Shown here: one piece after another, positions 9,232-18,104 of the stretch | Numbering within the stretch: the first letter of the stretch is position 1 | Layout: every line of letters begins with the position of its first letter | Assembly (NCBI RefSeq): GCF_011189575.1 | Contig: NZ_PUJW01000006.1 | Coordinates: 62,001-126,000 of the forward strand | Source of the DNA: Photorhabdus cinerea | GTDB taxonomy: Bacteria; Pseudomonadota; Gammaproteobacteria; Enterobacterales; Enterobacteriaceae | Reading direction: 5' to 3' | DNA: 64,000 nucleotides | Position numbers and translations under genes: made by a program | Notes under the pieces: generated by a model | What the model saw: the letters and a program-made list of their open reading frames with translations, nothing else | Databases searched by the model: none | What the model was told of the DNA's origin: nothing

Positions 9232-10623
9232 ATGACACAAAACCAAAGTCCATTGTACAGCCAGCTTCCTGCTATTGATCGTTTGTTGCATGAGCCACAG
9301 ATAGCGCTATTCGTGGAACAACATGGACAGACGTTGGTAACGGCAACATTAAGAAAAATGCAGCAACAGGCCAGAACAAATATCAGGCAGCATCAGGAAC
9401 TGCCTGATTGGTGTGATAACTGGGCGGTGGCACTTGGTCAGCAATTGGAACAAAAACAAGCTTTGTCCTTAAAGCCGCTGTTTAATCTCAGTGGTACAGT
9501 ACTTCATACCAACTTTGGCCGGGCATTAATGGCAGAGTCGGTTATTGAGGCGGTGACACAGGTGATGCGTTCACCGGTAACGCTGGAATATTCCCTCAAT
9601 GGCGCTGGGCGTGGACACCGTGATCGTGCTTTGGCGAATTTATTGTGTGAATTAACCGGGGCGGAAGATGCCTGTATCGTTAATAATAATGCAGCGGCTG
9701 TGTTGTTATTGTTGGCAACTGTGGCATCCGGTAAGCAGGTTGTGGTTTCTCGTGGTGAGTTGGTGGAAATTGGTGGGGCATTCCGTATTCCTGATGTGAT
9801 GGCTCAGGCAGGATGCCGATTGGTTGAAGTCGGTACCACTAATCGTACTTACCTGAAAGATTATCAACAGGCTATCAATGAAGAAACCGCTCTTCTGATG
9901 AAAGTTCATACGAGTAATTACAGCATTGAAGGTTTTACTGCCGAAGTTTCCGGCCATGAACTGGCGAAATTGGGGGTTAAATCTCGAATTCCTACCGCTA
10001 TTGATTTAGGTAGTGGTTCCATGATCAATATGGCTCAATATGGATTGCCTGCCGAACCTTTGCCCCAGGACTATCTGAATCAGGGCATCGATCTGGTCAC
10101 TTTTTCTGGGGATAAATTACTGGGGGGACCGCAGGCTGGAATTATCCTCGGTAAGCAACAATGGATAGACGCCATCCAGCGTCATCCACTGAAACGCGCT
10201 TTGCGGGCAGACAAAATGACTTTGGCTGCTTTGGAGGCCACATTGCGATTGTATCAACGCCCTGAACAACTTTGCTATCAATTGCCAACGCTACGTTTGC
10301 TAACCCGTTCACAGCAAGAAATATATGATTTGGCACAACAGCTATTACCTCAGATTCAGGCATATTATAGTGGCCAGTTTATTGTTTGTGATGAGCCATG
10401 CTACTCACAGATTGGCAGTGGTTCACTGCCGGTCGATCTTCTGCCTAGCTGGGCTTTGACTTTCACTGCCATTGATGGTCAGGGCAGGGCCTTGGAACAG
10501 TTGGCCCAGCACTGGCGTGGATTAGCGAAACCTATTATTGGCCGTATCTCTGAAGGGCGTTTATGGTTGGATTTACGTTGCCTTGAAGATGGAAGAGCGT
10601 TGTTGCAGGCACTATTACTTTAA
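9232..10623 (+). CDS. selA: L-seryl-tRNA(Sec) selenium transferase
   Basis: SelA converts seryl-tRNA(Sec) to selenocysteyl-tRNA(Sec) using selenophosphate, as a PLP-dependent homodecamer. The product has 463 residues, identical in length to E. coli Sel[15 protein letters not shown] near residue 290 contains the PLP lysine (Lys295 region). [11 protein letters not shown] and the glycine-rich GAGRGHRDR are family blocks. It belongs to a fdhE-selA-selB run. The tRNA(Sec) gene selC is not in this window. Confidence 0.96.
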   Translation: MTQNQSPLYSQLPAIDRLLHEPQIALFVEQHGQTLVTATLRKMQQQARTNIRQHQELPDWCDNWAVALGQQLEQKQALSLKPLFNLSGTVLHTNFGRALMAESVIEAVTQVMRSPVTLEYSLNGAGRGHRDRALANLLCELTGAEDACIVNNNAAAVLLLLATVASGKQVVVSRGELVEIGGAFRIPDVMAQAGCRLVEVGTTNRTYLKDYQQAINEETALLMKVHTSNYSIEGFTAEVSGHELAKLGVKSRIPTAIDLGSGSMINMAQYGLPAEPLPQDYLNQGIDLVTFSGDKLLGGPQAGIILGKQQWIDAIQRHPLKRALRADKMTLAALEATLRLYQRPEQLCYQLPTLRLLTRSQQEIYDLAQQLLPQIQAYYSGQFIVCDEPCYSQIGSGSLPVDLLPSWALTFTAIDGQGRALEQLAQHWRGLAKPIIGRISEGRLWLDLRCLEDGRALLQALLL

Positions 10624-10670
10624 TTTTCTAGAACTGCCATAATTTTCTGGAACTACCATAATTTTCTGAA
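10622..10670 (+). repeat. tandem 19-bp direct repeat in the selA-selB gap
   Basis: AATTTTCTAGAACTGCCAT (10622-10640) is followed at once by AATTTTCTGGAACTACCAT (10641-10659) and a partial third AATTTTCTGAA (10660-10670). The selA and selB frames adjoin closely in E. coli; here the repeats make a 54-bp gap and leave selB without an obvious Shine-Dalgarno. Confidence 0.85.
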
Positions 10671-10677
10671 AATATAT

Positions 10678-12537
10678 ATGATTTTTGCCACCGCAGGTCA
10701 TGTTGACCATGGTAAAACTACGTTGATTCAAGCTATTACCGGTGTTAATACGGCACATTTGCCGGAAGAGAAAAAACGAGGTATGACCATTGATCTGGGT
10801 TATGCCTATTGGCCGCAACCAGATGGGTCTTCGGTTGGTTTTGTTGATGTGCCCGGACATGAGAAATTTCTCGCTAATATGTTGGCAGGGATAGGGGGTA
10901 TCGATCATGTTTTGCTGGTAGTTGCCTGTGACGATGGGGTAATGGCTCAAACCAAAGAGCATTTGGCTATTTTGCGTTTGATTGGTTGCTCTGTAATTAC
11001 AGTTGCGCTCACTAAGGCAGATCGGGTGGAATGGCAGCGGGTAGTTGAAGTCCGCCAACAGATTGAACATGAGCTGACAATTCAGGGTTGGATTGATCCT
11101 CCTTTGTTTGTTACCGCAGTCACCGATGAAGAGAGTATTGCCCCTTTGCGGCGGCATCTGTTGCAGCTACACCAGCAAAACAGACAACATGAAAAGTTAA
11201 ATCAGCGTTTTCGTTTGGTGATAGATCGCGCTTTCAGTGTAAAAGGCGCGGGCTTGGTGGTGACGGGAACGGCATTGGCTGGCCGCGTCAGTGTGGGGGA
11301 TATCCTCTGGTTGACGGGCAGTGATAAGCCAGTCAGGGTGCGTGGCTTGCATGCTCAGAATCAACAGACAGATACGGCTCAGGCCGGGCTGCGTATTGCA
11401 CTGAATATCACCGGTGATATTAGTAAAGAGCAGGTTTCCCGTGGTGATTGGCTACTTTCCCAACAGCCCTTTGAGAATGTGGAGAAGGTGCTGGTAGAAC
11501 TAGAAACTGATGAGCCTTTGCGAAATTGGCAATCTCTTCATATTCATCATGCTGCCAGCCATATCACTGGCCGGGTTTCATTACTAAATCAGCTTTCTGA
11601 TCAGCCTCTGTTGGCTGAACTGGTACTTGATCGCCCATTATGGCTGGTTGAGAACGACCGATTGATATTGCGCGATATCAGTGCCAGAAGAACACTTGCC
11701 GGAGCAAGAGTGATAAACCTAAATTCTCCTCGCCGTGGTAAGCGTCAGCCAGAGTTTTTGTATTGGCTCACCCTGCTTGCCAGAACATCGGATCATGCTG
11801 CTAATTTAGTACTCCATTTATCACGGGGGGCACTTTCTGTTAACCATTTTTCTTGGGCGCGTCAGTTAACGGACGAGACTCTCCATCAGTTAGTTGCTGA
11901 TATGGATGTGATTATTGCTGGTGGTATGGTGTTATCACAGAGTCATGCAGAGTTGGCAGAACAGAAACTATTACAGGTTTTAGCTGAATATCATCAGCAA
12001 CATGCTGATCAACTGGGTTTGGGAAGAGCACGCTTAAAGCGGATGGCTTTGCCAACGTTGAATGAAGCGCTAGTTTATACTCTGATCGATGTATTGCTCG
12101 ATAATGGGCAATTAGAACAAGCTCGTGGTTGGTTATATCTTCCTGAACATGGTTTGGCTTTCAGTGACGAACAGGAAAAACTGTGGCAGCGAATAGCTCC
12201 CTATTTTTCAGATGATCCCTGGTGGGTACGTGACTTGGCTGCTGATTTAAAGGAAGAAGAGGTGACAATTCGCAGTTTATTGAAAAAAGCAGCGCAATTG
12301 GGACATATTACGGCCATTGTTCCTGATCGCTATTATTGTAGCCAACGAATGCAGCAATTCGCGGAACTTATCCGAAAGTTTAATCAAAATCATGGTGCGA
12401 TCACTGCCGCCGATTTTCGTGATGAACTGGGTATTGGCCGTAAACTGGCTATTCAGATACTGGAATTCTTTGATCGCAGCGGTTTTACTCGTCGTCAGGC
12501 TGAATTACATATTCTCAGGGATCATGGATTGTTTTGA
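10678..12537 (+). CDS. selB: selenocysteine-specific elongation factor SelB
   Basis: SelB brings Sec-tRNA(Sec) to UGA codons by binding GTP and the SECIS hairpin. The 619 residues show the G domain at once (GHVDHGKTTL, DVPGHEKF, TKADR), EF-Tu-like domains 2 and 3 up to about residue 370, then a C-terminal array of winged helices that bind SECIS (VGRKLAIQILEFFDRSGFTRR near the end). E. coli SelB is 614 residues. The ATG at 10678 opens directly into the G domain, so no earlier start is possible, though the RBS is weak. Its substrate mRNA, fdoG with SECIS, is in the same window. Confidence 0.96.
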   Translation: MIFATAGHVDHGKTTLIQAITGVNTAHLPEEKKRGMTIDLGYAYWPQPDGSSVGFVDVPGHEKFLANMLAGIGGIDHVLLVVACDDGVMAQTKEHLAILRLIGCSVITVALTKADRVEWQRVVEVRQQIEHELTIQGWIDPPLFVTAVTDEESIAPLRRHLLQLHQQNRQHEKLNQRFRLVIDRAFSVKGAGLVVTGTALAGRVSVGDILWLTGSDKPVRVRGLHAQNQQTDTAQAGLRIALNITGDISKEQVSRGDWLLSQQPFENVEKVLVELETDEPLRNWQSLHIHHAASHITGRVSLLNQLSDQPLLAELVLDRPLWLVENDRLILRDISARRTLAGARVINLNSPRRGKRQPEFLYWLTLLARTSDHAANLVLHLSRGALSVNHFSWARQLTDETLHQLVADMDVIIAGGMVLSQSHAELAEQKLLQVLAEYHQQHADQLGLGRARLKRMALPTLNEALVYTLIDVLLDNGQLEQARGWLYLPEHGLAFSDEQEKLWQRIAPYFSDDPWWVRDLAADLKEEEVTIRSLLKKAAQLGHITAIVPDRYYCSQRMQQFAELIRKFNQNHGAITAADFRDELGIGRKLAIQILEFFDRSGFTRRQAELHILRDHGLF

Positions 12538-12668
12538 TGATTTTTTGTGTTTAAAAAGTGGACAGGATCAGCAAAATTACAGTTTTGGTTCGATTGATTT
12601 AACTTGCCTGTGTTATTTTTGCCGACTGTTACTAACATGAGCTTTCTATTGACTGGATTTAGTACGAT

Positions 12669-14324
12669 ATGAAAAAGAAGATAATATCGAGTGTTTATCT
12701 GGGATTATTGTTTATTGCAACTTTAATACTGGTTTTTGAAAAAAGTGATAGTGATGATATTTACCCAGCATTGGTAGCTCTCGGTGTGTTTGGCGTAATA
12801 TTTGGTATGGTGTTTTTTGTTTCGGCCCGGTTACTATTTTCTGCCGCCTTTACCGGAACACTATTTATTATCTTTAAATTTCTCAATCAGATAAAAGTTC
12901 ATTATTACAAAGAACAGCTCATGTTCTCTGACCTAAACCTGATGTTTGATCCTGCCAATCAGGAAACATTGCGGCACTATTGGCTAGCTGGTTTGGCTGT
13001 TGTTGCTATGTTTATCTGGTTGATTTTTAATATGATACTCAGTTGGAAAAAATCATCACCTTTCCGTGGTTTCAAATGGCGAATTGCCAGCCTGGTGCTG
13101 GTTGTAATCTGTGTATGGGAAGTGAATGTTACCGCTAATGCGTTTAGAGAGCAGTGGGAATCTTCACTACCAAAAGGGCGTGGTACCGTCACCAATATGG
13201 TAATGTCAGCTAAAGATGCCAAATATCATACTCCTCAGTTTGGCCAATCATCTGATTATTTCCTGCAACTGGCTAAGCGTGTCACGCTGCCTGTGCCGCA
13301 GTCGGAAATCAAACCAGATGTGGTGATGTTATTACAGGAATCAACGGTTACCCCACATATCTATCAGTTACCGGATGATTCACGGCTACCTAATCTTTAT
13401 ATGTTCCAGCGGAATGCCGGGGTTAGTGCACAGAGCGCAATGAGGGTACAAACTTTTGGCGGTGGTACTTGGTTATCCGAATTCTCTGCTCTGACAGGTT
13501 TGAATACGGATGATTTTGGTTCACGTAAAAATGCTGTTTTTTATTTTATCGTCGATCACCTGAAATACAGTTTATTCCGTGAGATGAAACAAAATGGCTA
13601 TTACACCGTTGTTTTGACACCATTTAATAAATCCTCTTATCACTCTGGTCATGCTTACCAGACTCTGGGGGTTGATCGTATTATTCAACCGCAGGAATTA
13701 GGCTATCCCGCCAGTCTTGATGAAAATCTGTGGACTATCCCTACACAGAGCATGTTGGATTACGTGAAAAAAATCCTGGCGCAGGAAACTGATAAGCCGC
13801 TGTTTATTTTCTCACTGACTATGTATGAACACGGCCCATATGATGAAGATCATTCTGATGATTACGGACTTTCCGGGCATGTGAGAGATTCACAGGCAGC
13901 TGGTAAGTTCAGCCACTATATGGAGAAAATCAAAGCCTCTGATCCGGCAATCAAAGATTTCAGCGAGTTTGTTGCTAAACGGGAAAAACCGACCATTTTC
14001 CTTTATTTCGGTGATCATCAGCCTAATATCAACTTAAATCAATACAATAGTGTATTTTCAAATCCGGGTTATATCACTCAGTTCACCATGCGGGATAATT
14101 TGAAACAGGGAGAACCGGTTCAGGCTGATGAGTTGACTGATATTTCATACCTTGGTGGAATGATTATGGAGAGAGCTAAACTGAATGTTTCACCTTTTTA
14201 TCGGGCGAATATGACGATGCGCCATCTCTGTCGAGGAGCGCTGGATGATTGTCAGGATAAAGAGCTGGTAGATAGTTACAAATACTATATTTATCAGCAA
14301 CTGAAAGTTGCTGATAAAAACTAA
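12669..14324 (+). CDS. LtaS/MdoB-type phosphoglycerol (phosphoethanolamine) transferase, sulfatase fold
   Basis: 551 residues: four or five hydrophobic helices in residues 1-165, then a periplasmic alkaline-phosphatase/sulfatase domain (PF00884). Metal-binding Glu224 is in LLQES, the likely nucleophile Thr267 is in GGGTWLSEFSALTG, and the C-terminal metal pair is in FGDHQPN. This is the pattern of LtaS and OpgB rather than of Cys-type sulfatases. It would transfer a phospho-polar head group from a lipid to a glycan or lipid acceptor. The gene stands alone downstream of selB. The acceptor is unknown; a link to LPS or periplasmic glucans is inference only. Confidence 0.75.
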   Translation: MKKKIISSVYLGLLFIATLILVFEKSDSDDIYPALVALGVFGVIFGMVFFVSARLLFSAAFTGTLFIIFKFLNQIKVHYYKEQLMFSDLNLMFDPANQETLRHYWLAGLAVVAMFIWLIFNMILSWKKSSPFRGFKWRIASLVLVVICVWEVNVTANAFREQWESSLPKGRGTVTNMVMSAKDAKYHTPQFGQSSDYFLQLAKRVTLPVPQSEIKPDVVMLLQESTVTPHIYQLPDDSRLPNLYMFQRNAGVSAQSAMRVQTFGGGTWLSEFSALTGLNTDDFGSRKNAVFYFIVDHLKYSLFREMKQNGYYTVVLTPFNKSSYHSGHAYQTLGVDRIIQPQELGYPASLDENLWTIPTQSMLDYVKKILAQETDKPLFIFSLTMYEHGPYDEDHSDDYGLSGHVRDSQAAGKFSHYMEKIKASDPAIKDFSEFVAKREKPTIFLYFGDHQPNINLNQYNSVFSNPGYITQFTMRDNLKQGEPVQADELTDISYLGGMIMERAKLNVSPFYRANMTMRHLCRGALDDCQDKELVDSYKYYIYQQLKVADKN

Positions 14325-14340
14325 ATCACAAAGTACTAAG

Positions 14341-14373
14341 CGAGTGGGTGCCATATAAATATGGCACTTGCTG
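14341..14373 (+). terminator. probable terminator after the sulfatase-fold gene
   Basis: The perfect 8-bp stem GTGCCATA / TATGGCAC with a 4-nt loop (14348-14367) is extended by G-T pairs and followed by TTGCTGTATTTTA. The U-run is weak. Confidence 0.55.
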
Positions 14374-14694
14374 TATTTTAAATGTCGGTAAACTTTTTCT
14401 AACCTTTTTTAATTATTTTTCAGTTACGCTTTCACCATTTGTTGTAACAGAATAATAGAGATGATTATCCCCTCTATTATTAAATTGTTCGCATATTCGG
14501 TCAATAAAATCATTCAATATCATTGATAATATTGAGAATTCAATATATTCAGTGCACATAAATATGTAAATGAAATGTCAGTCTGACCAATGGATTTAGA
14601 CTGGTATCACATAATTATACAGGCCGATTCTTATTTGGTCCCTGCCAATGTTAAAGTGTAAATATTTCTTATGCATTTTGTTCGGGAATTAAAG
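14374..14694. other. AT-rich intergenic stretch
   Basis: No gene or convincing element seen between the terminator at 14341 and the decayed ADP-ribosylglycohydrolase locus. Confidence 0.4.
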
Positions 14695-15015
14695 ATGACT
14701 AAACCTGCATCAGATGTCGTTCCTGGTTATTTCTTTGGCTATGGTCAAGTATTCGGTGTGTCTTCTGAACTATGGATTTTGCAATAAGTGGCAGCATTTT
14801 GGCTGGATAAACTGAAAGAACTTTATGACTTTATTGGTGCCGGAATGGACATCATGGAGTCTGTTTCTTGTGCTCTGGCCATGGTGGATTTAGTTGATGG
14901 TTATCCGGTTCGGTGTGCGATTTTTTGCGCCAACCTCGGGGGAGATGCGGACGCCATCGGTACCATGGCTGGAGCCATTTCTGGCTGTGCGGTAAGCGAT
15001 CTTTATCCACCGTAA
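14695..15015 (+). pseudogene. ADP-ribosylglycohydrolase family remnant (C-terminal piece)
   Basis: A start at 14695 gives MTKPASDVVPGYFFGYGQVF and stops at 14785. The same frame then reads on to 15015 and contains ANLGGDADAIGTMAGAISGC, the C-terminal metal-binding signature of ADP-ribosylglycohydrolases (usually NLGGDTDTIGAMAGAI). Only about 75 recognisable residues remain of a family of roughly 300. It precedes a PfkB kinase, as in the E. coli yegU-yegV pair, so the locus was probably a nucleoside-salvage operon. Confidence 0.75.
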
Positions 15016-15044
15016 ACATGGGTTACCAAAAAGGGTTTATTGAT

Positions 15045-15136
15045 GGCCTGTAGGTGAGGATTACAGCCTTGGGCTATTTGTCTCTTTCTTCATTGCAGGG
15101 CTATGGCTTATGTTTAGCCAGAAAAAGGAGAGTCTG
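15045..15136 (+). pseudogene. C-terminal tail of a lost permease
   Basis: In the frame running into the kinase gene I read PVGEDYSLGLFVSFFIAGLW followed by LMFSQKKESL. This looks like the last membrane helix and basic tail of a multi-helix transporter. The rest of the permease is gone. With the ADP-ribosylglycohydrolase fragment just upstream, this suggests one internal deletion in a hydrolase-permease-kinase operon. Confidence 0.45.
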
Positions 15137-16057
15137 ATGGACGGGTTACTGCCGATTACTGTTATCGGTGCGGCTGCGGGAGATATTGTTCTCAGTTTAC
15201 CAAAGCTTCCTCGTAGTGGTGAAGACCGGGAAGCGAGAGAAGTCGAGCAGCAGATCGGCGGCTCAGGTTTTAACGTTGCTCGGGCTTTGGTCCGTCTGCA
15301 AGTCCCTGTGATTAATGGTATTCCTGTCGGTAATGGATATTGGGGTGAGCGGGTAACTAAAGAGATGCAAGCTCTTGGGCTTAAGGTTACGTTAATCAAC
15401 TCATGTCTTGATAATGGCTGGTGCCTGGCAATGGTCGAGCCGGATGGTGAGAGAAGCTTTGTTTCCGTTAGTGGTTGTGAAGTTGACTGGAGTGCGGCAA
15501 TGCTCTCTTCTATTACTCTTCCGGAAAAGGGGTATCTCTATTCCAGTGGTTATGTTATGGCAAGTAAAACTACGGCGATTTTGTGTGACTGGTTGCTGAC
15601 TTTACCTCTTGGGCAGACATTACTGCTGGATTTTGGTCCGCGTTTACCAGAGATAGATCCTGCCTTCATTAATGCATTACCTGCTGACCGAACCATTTTG
15701 ACTCTGAACCGTGATGAGGTTGCTATGTTGTGTGGAGCAGGCGATTCTGTCACTCAGGCTAGCTGTTACTCCAGTAAAAGAAAAATCATTATTATCTGTC
15801 GGTTAGGTTCACAAGGTGCATGGATATGCTTGCCTGATCGCACTCCTGAACATGTTCCTGCCTATAAGGTGAAAGTGGTAGATACCATCGGAGCTGGTGA
15901 TGCTCATAGTAGTGGCATACTGGCTGGTTTATCACAAGGAATGTCTCTGAGAGATGCTGTTAAGCTTGGCAATCGTGTTGCTGCCATTGTTGTCAACCGT
16001 TCTGGTGCTGCTGGTGCACCAACTATAAAAGAGCTAGAGGAGTTTGTGTTTGAATAA
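15137..16057 (+). CDS. PfkB-family carbohydrate (nucleoside/sugar) kinase
   Basis: 306 residues from the ATG at 15137, which has an AAGGAG seven bases upstream. An earlier GTG-type start inside the permease remnant is less likely. The N-terminal GGSGFNVARAL and the C-terminal DTIGAGDAHSSGILAGL (anion hole and catalytic Asp) define the ribokinase/PfkB family. It is similar in setting to yegV. The kinase looks intact although its hydrolase and permease partners are remnants, so its present substrate is unclear. Confidence 0.82.
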   Translation: MDGLLPITVIGAAAGDIVLSLPKLPRSGEDREAREVEQQIGGSGFNVARALVRLQVPVINGIPVGNGYWGERVTKEMQALGLKVTLINSCLDNGWCLAMVEPDGERSFVSVSGCEVDWSAAMLSSITLPEKGYLYSSGYVMASKTTAILCDWLLTLPLGQTLLLDFGPRLPEIDPAFINALPADRTILTLNRDEVAMLCGAGDSVTQASCYSSKRKIIIICRLGSQGAWICLPDRTPEHVPAYKVKVVDTIGAGDAHSSGILAGLSQGMSLRDAVKLGNRVAAIVVNRSGAAGAPTIKELEEFVFE

Positions 16058-16104
16058 TCATCTTCAGACACTACATCTCTTAAATATTAAGGGGCGTCGC
16101 TAAA

Positions 16105-17322
16105 ATGAGTGCAATACTGCCAGATTGGAAACGAAAAACAGCTTTATTTTTATCGGCTCAAACAATTTCTCTGCTGGGTTCTTCCATTGTCCAGTTCTCG
16201 ATCGTCTGGTATATCACCTTAAGTACTTCATCGGGAGAAATGCTGGCTATTTCGGTACTCTGTGCATTTCTTCCACAGGTATTAATCTCTTTATTTGCGG
16301 GTGTTTGGGCTGATACTTACAACCGTAAGTTGCTCAGTATTGCCTCTGATGCGTTAATTGCATTAGTGACTCTTGGCTTGGCGATCTCTTTTATGCTCGG
16401 ATTCAAGAGCATTGAATTGCTATTTGTGGCTCTGCTTCTCCGTTCATTTTGTACGGGAATTCAGACTCCGGCAGTGAGTGCCATCATTCCACAACTGGTC
16501 CCGAAAGAAAAACTATTGCGGGTCAATGGTATTAATACTTCTCTGACTTCACTAATGATGTTGGCATCTCCTGCCATCAGTGGTTTTTTGTATTCTCAAA
16601 CTTCGCTTGAAAATATTTTTTTAGTGGATGTGGTAACTGCCATTATTGGCATTAGTATTGTTGCATTTATTCCTATTCCCACAGTAGCTTCTGATTCTAT
16701 GCCGGATAATAAATTTCAGGCGATTTTAGCTGGTTTTCGCTATCTGCGAGAGAATAAGATAATTAGAAATCTTTTGCTTTTCCTGATTTGTGACTGCTTC
16801 CTGGTTAGCCCTGCTGCGTTTTTGACGCCACTATTGGTTAACCGAACATTTGGTGAAGAATCATGGCGCTTAGCTATGAATGAAGTGACATTTAGTGCGG
16901 GAGCAGTTTTAGGCGGATTGCTGATTTCTTTCTTGAGTGAATATAAAAATAAACTGCGTATAACGGCAGTAGCTTGCGCATTTTCTGGTATATTTACGAT
17001 TGCTCTTGGCTATGCGTATTGGTTCCCGCTTTATCTGGCATTAAACGTCTTTTTGGGCATGATAATGCCTTGTTTTAACGCACCGATAGTAGCAACTTTT
17101 CAGGAAGAGGTTAAACCTGAGATGATGGGAAGGGTATTTAGTTTAGTCCAAATATCTATGTCCTGTTCTTTGCCATTAGGTATGGTGTTGTTTGGTCCAG
17201 TTGCTGATTATATTAGTGTTCAATCTCTTTTAATAATATGTGGTGGGTTGATATTATTGACTGGCGCCCTGTTTTTTATGTTTAACGGAGAAGGCAATAG
17301 AGAAAGTAGCAGAGTCGTTTAG
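16105..17322 (+). CDS. MFS exporter, Mef/YkuC-like
   Basis: 405 residues with about 12 hydrophobic helices. The opening WKRKTALFLSAQTISLLGSS, GVWADTYNRKLLSI (motif A) and TGIQTPAVSAIIPQLVPKEK follow the pattern of the macrolide-efflux Mef group of the major facilitator superfamily. A natural role in antibiotic or peptide export is possible, but the substrate cannot be told. The next gene is convergent with 28 bp between the ends. Confidence 0.75.
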   Translation: MSAILPDWKRKTALFLSAQTISLLGSSIVQFSIVWYITLSTSSGEMLAISVLCAFLPQVLISLFAGVWADTYNRKLLSIASDALIALVTLGLAISFMLGFKSIELLFVALLLRSFCTGIQTPAVSAIIPQLVPKEKLLRVNGINTSLTSLMMLASPAISGFLYSQTSLENIFLVDVVTAIIGISIVAFIPIPTVASDSMPDNKFQAILAGFRYLRENKIIRNLLLFLICDCFLVSPAAFLTPLLVNRTFGEESWRLAMNEVTFSAGAVLGGLLISFLSEYKNKLRITAVACAFSGIFTIALGYAYWFPLYLALNVFLGMIMPCFNAPIVATFQEEVKPEMMGRVFSLVQISMSCSLPLGMVLFGPVADYISVQSLLIICGGLILLTGALFFMFNGEGNRESSRVV

Positions 17323-17350
17323 TCAGGCTAGTATTGCCAAGGATATCGCA

Positions 17351-18016
17351 TTATTCCGGTTGAATATGGTCAGTTATGTGATAAGCACAGCGTCGTGAAC
17401 CGGTGAGAATGTACTCTACTCGTTTGACTTGAGCTTGAAGTATATCCTGAAAAACGTTCAACTCAGCGCGACAAAAACCCTGGCAGGTAGTAGCGGCAGC
17501 GCAAATGGGGCAATGGTTTTCTACCAGTAAAATGGCGCCGTCTTCGGTATGCGACCACTGAGCCATGTAACCTTCACGGCACCTTATGGCAACCAGACGC
17601 TCGACTCGTTCTTGTAGGTTAGCCGCCCCATTCATTGCCTGCTGGTAATTAATACGGGTTTCCTGCTCGCGGGTATCAATTAACAAATCTATTGCCTTTT
17701 CACCCAACTGCTTACGGATGGTGTTTAATAGTTGTACTGTTAGTTCAGCATGTGCATCTGGGAAATGCGCATGACCCGCGGCTGTTAAATGCCAAAGCTG
17801 GATTGGACGACCAACCCCTCGTGCTTCTGCGATAGCTTCTACGAGTCCTTCTTTAGCTAACTTCACAAATTGTTGCCGGGCGGCCTCTCCCGTTGTTCCC
17901 AGTATTTTTCCGGCATCGGAAGCCTGTTGAGGACCACGGGTTTTCAATAACATCAGTAATCTTTCACCAACGGACTGTGTAACTATCGTGCTATTTTCAA
18001 AGCTTTTGCTTGACAT
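17351..18016 (-). CDS. winged-helix transcriptional regulator with C-terminal Cys cluster (COG2345 type)
   Basis: 221 residues. The N-terminal ArsR/DeoR-like helix-turn-helix (residues 15-70: RLLMLLKTRGPQQASDAGKI, ending in the wing GRPIQLWHLT) is followed by a domain with C-x2-C-x5-C-x3-C (CPICAAATTCQGFC) and a later RRCAYHI. SufR-like members bind an Fe-S cluster through such cysteines. It is divergent from the exporter at 18105 with an 88-bp shared control region, so it probably represses that exporter. Whether it senses iron-sulfur or redox state is inference. Confidence 0.75.
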   Translation of the reverse strand: MSSKSFENSTIVTQSVGERLLMLLKTRGPQQASDAGKILGTTGEAARQQFVKLAKEGLVEAIAEARGVGRPIQLWHLTAAGHAHFPDAHAELTVQLLNTIRKQLGEKAIDLLIDTREQETRINYQQAMNGAANLQERVERLVAIRCREGYMAQWSHTEDGAILLVENHCPICAAATTCQGFCRAELNVFQDILQAQVKRVEYILTGSRRCAYHITDHIQPE

Positions 18017-18104
18017 ATTGCTTCGGCTCGTCTTAATTTATTCCAAGAAAATTCTTGTTTAATTTAACGCAAGACCCATATTAACTCAATACTAATGCAG
18101 GATA

